Below are positions 28,400 through 41,200 of a stretch of DNA of 64,000 bases, in pieces. A program made the position numbers and the translations under genes. The DNA is taken from assembly GCF_902635505.1 (NCBI RefSeq), contig NC_045427.1:58244539-58308538 (forward strand), given 5' to 3'. Position 1 is the stretch's first letter. The number at the start of each line of letters is the position of its first letter. This DNA is from Sarcophilus harrisii. Taxonomy: Eukaryota > Chordata > Mammalia > Dasyuromorphia > Dasyuridae. The notes beneath the pieces were generated by a model. That model was not told the DNA's origin. It saw only the letters and a program-made list of their open reading frames with translations, and ran no database searches.

Positions 28400-29545
28400 A
28401 CAGAGGCTATATTTGAATCAGTAATTGTAATTAATACTTGGGAAACTTGTGTCTCTGTGTCACACCCAGTAAGAAATATTTAATATACCCCTCCATTTTT
28501 GATCAGTGTGATCTTTTGAGGTTTTTCTTTAGTTTTCATAAAGTTGGAAAAATTCAGAGCTGTTAAGTCCATTTTAGCACTAGTAGGTATTTTTGTTACA
28601 TTCCAAACCTTTTTCACTTTTCTTAAGCCCCAGCTCCATTATTATGCCTCAGACTTAGAGCAGATCATTTAGCCTCCTACATCACTGAAGAGAATGGATC
28701 CCCGTATGATGAGAACTCCCTCTCATCTTCCCTTCTCCATCCCCTACTACTTCCTAGTGTTATCACGCATCCTTTTCTCCTTCTTTTCTATGTCAAAAAC
28801 AGACAAAATTTATACTCTGAGATCTTGTCCTGTTCTTCCTTCTCTCTCACATGTATTTTCTTCTTTTTTTTAATTGCATTTTATTTTTATCTTTAGATTC
28901 ACATTCATTTTTGACCCTTTTCCCCACTCCCTCCTACCCAAATTGGGAAAGGAAGAAAAATTAAACTCCTGTTACAAACATGTACAGTCAAGCAAAATGA
29001 ATTCCTGTACTGCCCATTCACCCCCCAAAAATTTATGTCTCCGTCTGTACTTTGAGTCTGGCATCTTTCTATCAGGAAGCAGGTAACATGTTTCATCTTG
29101 AGTTCTCAGGCTTTGTGATTGATCATTCTGTGTATAAGACTTGCTGTTATTGTGTAAATTGTTGTCCTGACCTTACATTCTATCAGTTTATACAAGTCTT
29201 CCTCTGACACTATCCCTTTTGTCATTTCACATTCAAATTCACAGCGCAGTAGTGTTTGATCACATTTATATACCACAACTTGTTCACCCATTGCCTGGTT
29301 AATGGGCATCCCCCTCAGTTTCTAGTTTTTTGACACCCAAAAAAAGAACTACTATGAATATTTTGTTTTACACCTAAATCCTTTTCTTCTTTCCTCAATC
29401 TCTGGGACATAAATCTAGCTGTAGTATCATGAAGTCATTTGGCATGTATAGTCTGCCACTTTTGGGGGCATACTTCCAAGTTGCTTTCCATAATGGCTAG
29501 ACCAATTCACTTCACTGCTCAGCGACAGGGCCTTAATGCAGATCC

Positions 29546-29631
<86 letters not shown>

Positions 29632-31732
29632 TTCTGTGTGTGTGTGTGTATATGAAAGCATACTTATCGCAACTTGAAAGGTCGTCCTCTTCCCCCAATT
29701 CTTGTCTTGTTTGAGTTCTTGGAAGCATCAGGTGCTTTGGATCACCTTTCCCTTGGCTTTAGAGACACCATACTCTCCTCATTCTCTTTTGTCTTTCTGA
29801 TCCATTCTCCCCTATCTTCCTCCTTTTGTAACTAATTAACATCCTATTCTTGGCTATCTTTTTTTTTCTTTCTCTACAAGAGGAGAGAATATAATCTTTC
29901 CTAAGAGCATCTCTGTACACTTCCTTAAGATAATTCCTCATGAAAGGCATTTTATCTCCTGACTGTATCTTGGCATTCAATGGCTGTCCCCCATATCTAG
30001 AATGCACTCCCTCTAGTCTTTGCTTCCATGTTTCCCCTGATTCTCGTTGAGGTTTAGCTCAAATAAGAGGCCACAAAAGAAGCCTTTTTCATTTCTTTCA
30101 CCTTTCTTCTCCATGAAATCTTCTCTAATCTACCTGCATTTGAGACTTCACAGAGAGCTTTGTCTCTAATAGTTTTGTTTGGAATATTACTGATTATAAT
30201 TACTTATAAATGTGCTATACCTCCATATTAGATTGTAAATTTTATGTATACTGGAGCCATGTCTTATTTGCAGGTTTTATTGTCTTGGAATTCAACAAAT
30301 AATTATGGACACAATAAATGTTTAATAAATGTGGAATTATTAAATTTTTAATTATGAATACATACAAATTTTTATTTCCTTCTTTGGTATTAGAGAACAG
30401 ATTGTACTAAAAATTAATCAGCATGCATTTATTAAATGCCAGCTTTGTGCTAGGTATTTTTCTGGGTATTGGGGTCACAAATCCAAAGAATTAAACAATC
30501 TATGCCTTTTAAAGAACCTATATTTGGCGCATTCCTCATTAATCTAAATACCAGAGGGAGAGAGAAATTTTTTTTTACTTTTTTTTGTACCTCATTTTAT
30601 TATGAACTCGCATAGATTCATCTAAAAATGCGATTTAATTATTTAAAGACAGAATTTATATGAAAAAAAAAATGTAGCTAATGTAAACTGGGCCAATTCA
30701 TAGGAAAATCCAGAGCTAGAAGGGACTTCAGAGCCGTCTAGTCTAACCCTTCATTTTACAGAACAGGAAACTGAGGCTTCAGATGTTTAATGACTTGCAC
30801 AAGTTGCAAAATAGAAAACCCAGTTAGAATCCAGGTTCTTTGCCTCCAGTCTTCAAGCTCAGTCTTCTTTCCCTGTTCTTACATAAAAAATAGAATTGAA
30901 TGCGTTCTCTGTTCTTTTCTAGATACCAAGCAGTATTGAAGACATTTTTAATGATGATCACTGTATCAATATTACTAAACAGGTAATAAGATTCTTCTTT
31001 TTTTTTAAATTAAAGTTTTTTATTTTCAAAACATATGTATGGATAATTTTCAACATTTACCCTTGCAATAAGAGTCTTTAAGATCACTGTTACCTAAAAG
31101 TACATGTTACAAAGTGAAATTTTAGTTGGCATTTTGTTTTTTGTTTTTTAATGTGCTTATAGAGTCCATCCTTTTGGATTTTGGCGCGGGCTTTAAAAGA
31201 ATTTGTGGCAAGGGAAGGTCAAGGAAACTTACCTGTTCGAGGCACTATTCCTGATATGATTGCAGATTCTGGAAAATTTATAAAATTACAAAATATGTAA
31301 GTAATTTTTTTTAATATGTAATTTTGGAAAAGATCTTTAACCTTACTGTTCCACTGGTTCCCCATGTATAAAATTCTAATAATGTCTTTCACTGATTCAA
31401 GTAAGAGACTAAATAAATTACATGAAGTTTTTTGGATTTCTGGGTAAAAATGATACTTCATATATATTTTTTTTCTTTTAATTGAATCTGTGATCTTGAT
31501 ACAGGTTTTTCCTTGGTACAAATCATGAGCTGTCCATAACATCTTATCCTGTACATTTCTTGTTCATATTCTTCCCAGAAATGTTTTCCTTTTTTTAAAA
31601 ATATTCTTAAAAAACAACTAAAATAAACACTTCCTTTTACACAGTAGAACCAGGAGAATTGTGTATGTGAAACTGTGACTCTTTTATGTAACTCTTGCTT
31701 TTCTTTTAAGTATATTATAAATTTAAATTGTT

Positions 31733-31789
<57 letters not shown>

Positions 31790-34700
31790 TTTTGGTGAAG
31801 CAGTTGGGGTTTAGTGACTTGCCTGGGGGTCATACAGCTAGTAAGTGTTAAGTATCTAAGACCAGATTTGAACTCAGACCCTCCTGATTCTAGGGCTAGT
31901 GCCATCTAGTTGCCCCAAACATGTTACTTTCAAAAGCTGTCCTGTTTGCCTATAATTCTGACCTGTCTTCTATTCTCTTCTGTGCATTTCAAAACATGTT
32001 TCAGTGACCTTTTCTTTCATTTTTTGGCAACCATAACCCTTGCTTCCCACAACCTGCTCTGCCTCCTCCCAGACTAAGAAAAATAAAACCAAAATCTCTC
32101 TAACAAATATGTATAATCAGTTGATCCCAATTGATCATGTCCAAAAGTGCCATGCTGTGTCTTGAGTTCATTACCTCTCTATGAGAAGATAGATGTTGCA
32201 TCTATTATTTGTTCTGGTAGATTTTCCACAGAGGATTCATTCAATATACTTGAGGTCTTTCTTTGCATCTTCTTATATTTCATGAATATATTGGGGTATT
32301 TGCCTCAAAATGACTAGCACATGTTGTGGATTATTAATATATAGTGAAGACTGAATTTCAAATAGCATTGGAACTATTTTAATTTCTACACATAGCTACA
32401 TATGATCAAACACTTAAACCTAGAAAGAAATCATTCAAGTCAGTCCCTTGTTTTTACAGATGAATCAGGCTCAAGTTTTGTAACTTGCCAAAGGTCCTGG
32501 ATTATTAGCAACTTCTGGAGCCAGAGCCAAAAACCCTTATTTCTTAACTCTTCAAATCCAGTGCTTTCAATGCCTTACCAGGTTCGCTGATTCTGAATGT
32601 CATTTTCATATAGTACTGTGTCATAGAAAGTATCCAAACCAGCATCTTGTTGAGAAGAAATGGATGCCTTTTGTTGTCTAGTTTCAGGATACTAATTTTA
32701 AGAGTGCTTTAAACTGTACTCTGAATAGTGCTATTTTTAATTTTCCTGTTTTCCAGTTACCGTGAAAAAGCAAAAACAGATGCTGCTGCTGTGGGTAATC
32801 ATGCTGCCAAATTACTCCAGTCTATAGGTCAGGTAAGTTGTTGGCCCAGGCTCTGCTTTATTCTATACAGCCTCATTTTAGAAATATTGTCCCAGGTACT
32901 GGGAAAAGCTCCTCTAATCTGTTATTGACTCTATTGCTCATTGAATTCTCTTTTAACCTCTACTTTTGTTCTGGAACAAAACAATTATTTGTCTTTTTAC
33001 AGGCACCAGAATCCATTTCACAGAAAGAATTAAAATTACTCTGTAAGTTGCCTTGAATTCATTTGCTTTATTATTTTGCTTGTTGTAATGTACACAGTGT
33101 GTTGCCAGGGAGACTGTCAGGTAGTTTAAATGATTTGGAATCTGCATAGGTATCTCTGTTGATGAAATTTTTGTCTAAATGTTGCAGCTCTGATAATTAG
33201 TTATGTGTGTAAATTTTCATTTAAAAAAAAAGAAATATTCATTTTGCCAAATTGATTAATAAATACTTAATATTATTAATTAATATTAATTGATAAAATA
33301 TTAATTGATTAATAAATACTTAATATATATAAGGGACTAGGCTAAGTACAGTAGTATAAAACAGCTACTGAGTAAATACATCTATAATAAACTGAAATGA
33401 AATTAAAATTAAATACTATTTATATTTATACAAAATTCCTTTCTTTGTTCATTCTAAGTAATGTGGGAAAAATTAGAACAATTGATTATTTAAAATGTGT
33501 GTTGAAGATAAAACTCTTGGGTAATATTCGAGCTCCCTTCGACTTATTTACTAAGTCCTATCAATTATCATTGTTCATTTTAACCCTTGTGATTGGAATA
33601 TAATGAAGAGTATATCAAGTCCTGTGGATTATTGTCTAAAAGATTGACAATATTTTCTTTCATTTCTTAATAGTTAGTTTTAAACAAAAAAAGCCTCGGT
33701 TTGGGTGGGACCTTCATAGGGTGTTTTCAATAGCTTTTCTATTTCAATAACAAGCAAGACATTCTGATTTAAAGAGGCAGTTTTTTTCTCACAAATATCA
33801 CCGAGACTCAATAGAATTAAAACCACATTTGGAATCAGGCATATTCCAGTTTCAGTTCTCTTATTGAGAAGGAATAGGATAAAGTGAGGCTAGAATAACA
33901 TTGTAAGTGAAGAAGATAGAGTTGTATGGAAATCTAGAAGCTAAAAGAGCAGTAAAAGAAGCATGGTGGAGTCTTTGCAGGAAGATTAATGGAGGCAGAA
34001 AAAGAAGACATGTTGTTGCTTAATTCATTTAAATTTGCCAGGCATATGTAGGGCCCCCACTAAGTGCCAGGTACTATTGAGCACACAATTGACATGGTTT
34101 ATTTATTAAGTGGTTTCAATCAGATGTTTTGTTGTTGTTTTATTCCTGTCTCTGTAAAAGGCTAGAGAAATTATATGCAAAATGAATGTTATATTAAAGT
34201 AAAAGGCATCAATAAAACTTTTAAAAGCAGTATTAAAAAAAAAGAAGAGACTAGCAGGAATGGGCAAAATGAATGTTATATTAAAGCAAAAAGGCATTAA
34301 TAAAACTATTAAAAGCAGCATTAGAGAAAAGAAGAGACTACCAGAGATGGGTCTACAGTTTGAATGGATAGGAGTAATCACTGGAGAAAAGATAGAGCTA
34401 TTCAAATTTTATTTTACTGATGTTTTCTCTACCATGAAGAATCTTCTTTGGAATACTAATAACAAAACCAAAATAACCAATAGCATTAGTATCTAATATA
34501 AGTAGAGAATTAAGAAGGTAAGTTCAGGTCACCAGGTCCAGATTACATTTATTCTAGGATACTAAAAGCATGAGCAGGTAAAATTGCTCAGTCATGTTAT
34601 AGATCTTTGAAAGACTTTGGGGAATAGGAAAGGAGTCACAAGAATGGAGGATAAACGCTCTCCAGAAACACATGAGATCTGCACATTATATAAACCAGGA

Positions 34701-35158
34701 AACTTGACTTCAAAACCAAAATTCTAAAACATGAATTTGACATATTTATCAGTGAGCAAGGAAAGGAAAGTAGTCAGTCAAGGAGCTTTTATTAAGCATC
34801 TACCATGTGCTAGGCATTGTACCAACAGTAATGATCAGGAGTTAACATTGCTTCATCAAGAGGGAATTATGCCAGACCATCCTGGATTACTAGACTAGTA
34901 GATCAGGGCAATGGTATATTTATGTTTTAGCAAAGGTTTTTTTATTTTTTTATGTTTAATGGTATTTTATTTTACATGCAAATGTTATATACAAATACAT
35001 GCAAAGATAGTTTTCAACATTTACCTTCACAAAGCCTTCCAGATTTTTCTTCCTCTCCTTCTCCTTCCTTTTCCTCTCTCCTCAAAACAGCAAGCAATTT
35101 GATAGGTTAAATGTGTGCAGTTCTTCTAAACATATTTCCATATAAATGCTCCCTGATG

Positions 35159-35218
<60 letters not shown>

Positions 35219-38200
35219 CAAAAGGGAAAAAACATGAGAGGAAAAAAAGCAAACAGCAACAAAAAAGGTATAAATAGTATGCATTGATCAACATTTGATC
35301 TCCATAGTTCTCTGTCTGAATGCAGATGGCTTTTTCCATCATGAGTCTATTGCCTTGAATCACCTTATTGTTGAAAAAGAGTCATGTTGATCATCATATA
35401 ATCTTCTTGTTACCATGTACAGTGTTCTCTTGGTTATACTCACTTCACTCAGCATCAGTTCCTGTAAGTCTCTCCAGGCCTTTCTGAAATCATCCTGCTG
35501 ATCATTTCTTATAGGATGATAATATTCCATAATTTCTTCAACTGTTCCCCAACTAATGGGCATCTGCTCAGTTTCTACAAAAATGGCTGCTACAAACATT
35601 TTTGCACATATGGATCCTTTCCCCTTTTTATGATCTTTTTGGGATACAGGCCCAGCAGAGACACTCTGGATCAAAGGGTATGCACCGTTTGATAACCCTT
35701 TGGGCACAGTTCCAAATTTAGCAAAAAACTTTAAACATTATCTTCTTCTTGTGGGGAGGGGAATCGAAAGATTGGGACTAAATGAGAGTACAGTTAGATG
35801 GCTTGAGAACTGTTCAGATGGTGAGACTCAAAGAAGAGTCATCATTAAGTCCTTTGGCAGGCAGTTGTGCTGGGTCTAGGCTGAACCCTTTTCCATTTAA
35901 CCTTTTTCATCATCAGAGCATTACATAAAGATGTGGATGGCACAGTTATGAACTATGAAGTTAACAAAAAGCTGGAAGAGATAGCTGACTTGTTGGATGG
36001 CAAGATCCAAAAAGTTCTCAGCAGACTAGAATAAAACATTGGGCTGATTCTGATGGGATGAAATTTAATAGGATAAAATGTAAAATCTAAGACTTTGTTC
36101 CAGAAAAATCAACTTAATAAATACAAGATAGGTAAGAATAACTTGACAATTCTTAGTGTCAGAAAGATCGGGGGATTTTAGTGAACCGAAAACTTTATTG
36201 ATTTGAAAGCCAAAAAAATCTAATTGTAATCTTAGACTGAGTTAAGAGAAAGGTAGAATCTAGGCCTGGAGAAGAGATAGTCTAGAGATTGTTACTCTGC
36301 CAGGATCTGACTCTGTCTCTGGAGTTCTGTGTTCAATCCTGGGTGCTTTTGGATAAAACCGAGGATATTTCTCTTAGACAATAGGAAACTCGAGGCCCCA
36401 GGAGGTATCCTTACTCATTTAGAAGTCTGTCACTTGGAAGAAGGGTTACTTGTTTTGTTTGGTTCCTCCGAAAAATAGATAAGAGTTGTGGGTGCTGGGA
36501 AAAACTTCCCGGTATTAGAAAGATCCCAAAGTAAAGTGTTGGGCCTGGGAAGCAGCAGGGTCTGGCCTCTTGAAGCCTGGATTGCATAAACATTGGTTTG
36601 GTGGGGTGTGGAGGAATTTCTTCTTTGGATGTGGTTGAACTAGATCTGAGCCTTTCCAGCCTGGAGGGTCTGTGATTTATGAAGTGATATGCTTAATCCT
36701 GCTTCCCCACTGTAAGGTAAATAGAGTAAATGGAAATGAACTCTATATTATGTAAAAATTAGAGTTTCAACAAAATGTTAGACTTTTATTATTAAAATTA
36801 GGAGGAGTTGGTGCAGTGGTTAGAGCACTAGACCTGAAATCAGAGAAAGCTGAGTTTGACTCTGGTCTCATATACTAGTTGGGTGACTTAGCAAATTACC
36901 AAACCTCTGCCTTTCTTAGTTTCCTCATTTGTAAAATGGAGATAATAATTTCCAGGATTGTTGTGAGGATAAATTTATATAATATTTGCAAAGCATTTTG
37001 TAAGTCTTAAAGTGCAGTGTAACTACAATCATGATTATTAAGCGAGGTACAATGTAAGAGTGAGGGTATCGTTAAGGCCTTGGGGCAGGGTCAAAGTCCT
37101 AAATGTGGAGCATCTAGTGTACATCTTGGTTATTCCGCTTGGTGGCCTTGTGACCAAGGAGGTTGTGAATTTCTCCATGCCTTTGTATCATTTGTAAAAT
37201 AAGGGTATGGAGTTAGCTCTCTTAAGTTCTTTTCTGGATAGAAAGAAGAGCCTGTGATTTTTCACATTACTTAAAACTAACAAGATCATTCATTTTTGTA
37301 CATGTTTATCCTGATGTTGCAGGTTCCTGTCTCAGCTTTGTCAGGGATCCTTTGCTTCCCTGAGGCACAGCCCCTTCTTTAAAATGGGATTTTGATATCT
37401 GGACTCTTTGTCACAGGGTTCCATCTTAAATGGGTCTGTCTGTGTTAGCTTATCTGTGATTTGTGGAAGTGTGTGCAAAAGTATGTTGTAACTGTAGCCT
37501 GTCAGGTATTGTTATATACCATATTACCTATTTACAGATTTATTTTCCACTTTTAGAAAAAATAGGCTTGAAAATCAAAATAAATGCTCCCCCCCCCCAA
37601 AATCATGAATTGAATCATTCTCCACCCCTTGCACCCAGGGTAGTTTTTTCCATACTCATGTGCTGGGGAGGAGAGAACACTGCACAGAATTCCAATCTTA
37701 TTACCATTTCCAAGAAGCCTTAAGCCTGGACACCTGGACAGACACCAAAGCTGCAACCACTGCTGCTCTCTGTGCCTTGTCCCTTGTGTACCTACATCCA
37801 AGTTGTCTCTCAAGTTTTAAATTCCCAGAAGGTCTGAAAAATTGAGTCCATGTAATACTGAGCTTTGCACATGTTAGACACTTGAATATTAATTGATTTG
37901 ATTTAATTTACTATTCCTTTTTCTAGGTTTTAGTACCTGAAAAGAAACACACATCCATATGGTCCTTATCTCTCAGGAACATTGAAGTCTACCTTGATTT
38001 TTTTTAATAGCCTTTGTTGTCACATACATGGAATTGTACATTTACAAAGGGCAAAACACTGAAGTAGATGCAGTCAGTCATTTCATATTCCTTTTAGAAT
38101 ATATTCTTTTCCCCCTTGATGGAAGAAATCTTTTCATAGCACATTTCTGTGAAGGGTTTACAAAGAATATCATGTAGCTCTAATGACTTGTAATTTAGAA

Positions 38201-41200
38201 CATTAATCTGCTGCAACCATTTAATTTGATAATGTTTCCTTGTATTTAGGCAGCAATTCAGCATTTCTTCGAGTGGTGAGGTGTCGATCCCTTGCTGAAG
38301 AATATGGCTTGGACACTATCAATAAGGATGAAATCAGTGAGTATATAGTATCTTTAAACAGCTGTCTTGTTGCCTTTAAACAGTTCTTTTCAAATAGTTT
38401 CAGCTCTTTTTCTATACAGTTCAGTCTTGGCATGTTGTCATAAGACCTCACAAGAGAAACTTTTTTATTTTGTAAATAATTTTACTCTTCTGTGGGGCTC
38501 AGGTGAAGCCTGTGTTTTCTGAGATGAAGGAGTAGGCTTCTGGCACAACAGTCCTTAGAAACAGAAACTGTATTTTTAGCATTCAGAAGGCTATAGTCAC
38601 TCTGTTTGGGGTAACGTGAACTTGGGAGGAAAAAGACTCAGGAAGCTAATTTTATATATTTGTATGTTTAGGTATATGCTTCTATATGCATTCATATGAA
38701 GAAAGACAATTAAAATACATTTTAAATTATTTTGAATTGTTAAAAACTATTTTAATTAAAAACAGACAAATGAAATTACTAAAGTTTAACTGTGTTTCAA
38801 TTAGGAAAAAATGATAACTTTCAGATTAGCATTTTTTTCCTTCTTTAATTTTGATATAAGGGTAGTCAGGGGTGCTCTCCTTTCCCATACCTACTTGTCT
38901 ACTCTAAGGTGGGATGTGATTCCATTTTAAGACATTTCCATAATTAGGGGCAATGAAAGTATTCATATACTCTTTTTTAAAAAAATTAAAGCTTTTTATT
39001 TTCAAAATATATACATGGATGACTCTTACAAAATCTTCCCCTTCTCCTAGACAGCAAGTAATCCAATATATGTTAAACATGTGCAATTCTTCTATACATA
39101 TTTCCACAAATGTCATCACATACTCATTTGGGTTGTGATTATCAGTTTGTATGTGTGATATCAGAAGCATGTATATGTAGTCACACAGTTGCATGATAGT
39201 GAAAGAATTAGAGATTGATGTTTCCTAAGTAGTAGAGAGTGGAATTAGAAGGTCAATAAATATTGAACAAGTGGGTTGTTTTTTTTTTCCAATTTCACTA
39301 GCATTTGTTGAATGTCCATCATATGCCAGGTGCTATGCCAGGCATTGAAAACTCAGAAACAAAATTTTAAAACTATCCTGCCCTTAGAGAGTTTACCTCC
39401 TTTTGGAAAGAGGGCTTTTTAAAAAGAAGCCTTTTTTTTTTTTTTTTTAATTTAATAGCCTTTAATTTACAGGATATATATACATGGTAACTTTACAGCA
39501 TTAACAATTGCCAAACCTCTTGTTCCAATTTTTCACCTCTACCTCACCCCCTCCCCTAAATGACAGGATGACCAGTAGATGTTAAATATATTAAAATATA
39601 ACTTAGATACACAATAAGTATACATGACCACAACATTATTTTGTGTACAAAAGAATCAGACTCTGAATTATTGTACAATTAGCTTGTGAAGGAAATCAAA
39701 AGATGCAGTGGTAGCATAAATATAGGGACTGGGAATTCAATGTAATGGTTTTTAGTCATCTCCAGAGTTCTTTTTCTGGGTATAGCTAGTTCAGTTCATT
39801 ACTGCTCCATTAGAAATGATTTGGTTGATCTCGGTGCTGAGGATGGCCTGATCCATCAGGACTGGTCATCATCTAGTATTGTTGAAGTATATAATGATCT
39901 CCTGGTCCTGCTCATTTCACTTAGCATCAGTTCGTGTAAGTCTCTCCAGGCCTTTCTGAAATCATCCTGTTGGTCATTTCTTACAGAACAGTAATATTCC
40001 ATAATAAAAAGAAGCCTTTTTGTTGAGTTTTTTAGAAAATTGGCCTGGGCTTCCTAGGATTTCTTTTTTTTTTTTTTCCCTCTCTTTTTTAATGCAAATA
40101 GTGTTCTATTTTTTAGTTACATGTAAAGATAGTTTTCAATATTTATTTTTTAATGAGATTTTGAATTCCAGATTTTCCTCCCTCTTCCTCCCCTGCCCTG
40201 TCGCCAAGACTGGAAATAGCTTATACCTGTCCAGTCAGTCAGGACTTCTTTCATGCATAATCACTCCATTAGCAATGGTTTTTGCTGCTTACAGCGTGAC
40301 TCTGGATAGATCACTAAGTCTTTCTAAGGCCTCAGCAATGGGATGCAATGGAAAGAAGGCTTGGCTTTGTCACAGGAAGATCTGGCTTCCCATTCTGTCC
40401 CTGCTGCCCCTCTGCCTGTTGGCAGATCACTGACGCTCTGTGCACCACAACTTCTTAATCTGAAAATGGATTTAATGTGTAATTATGTAAATTTGAATGT
40501 TCATTCCAGGGCTTATTCCTATAACTCTATTTAATGATAATGTGATATTTAAGAAGTGAAATGATCTGAAATTATCTTCTGTGCTCAAGCTGGTCATACA
40601 CTATTGTGTCCATCAATTTTTTTTTCCTCTCAAGTGTTTCTTATTGTGTGATATATTCAAATAAGATTTTTCTTTCTTTTGCCTTTTTTAGTTTCCAGCA
40701 TGGATAATCCAGATAGTGAGATAGTGTTGTACTTAATGCTCCGAGCTGTTGATAGATTCCAAAAACAGTATGGAAGATATCCAGGTAATCATTTCATTAG
40801 CAGAGCAGATACTAATAAAAGTTTAGAATTGTGAATTACATTCAGGAAGTACTCTCAGAGAATTTGTATTAGGAGTGCTTATTATGTTTTTTAGAGGAAA
40901 CTGATTAGATTAAGAACATTGCACAGATTTTGCAGCCTTCTGGCTATTAAAGTACTAACATCAATTATAATACATTATAATAATATAATGAAAATCCAAT
41001 AAACAATAATGAGGAACTGCCTTTAAATGAAAAAAAAAATTAATACAAATGTTTGCAAAGTAGATTGATAGTTAAAGATCAGCTTAGTTGCAGATGCTCC
41101 CTCCCCCTTGTGATATTCTCTGATTCCTATCCTCCATCCCTAAATTATTCTTCTTTTTTTTTTTGATGTCTCATAGTAATTTCAGTTGTCCTATATTAAT

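Noticed and set aside
29439-29728. Open frames with Ser-Leu or Arg-Glu repeats
   Set aside because: They are translations of a CT/GA microsatellite.
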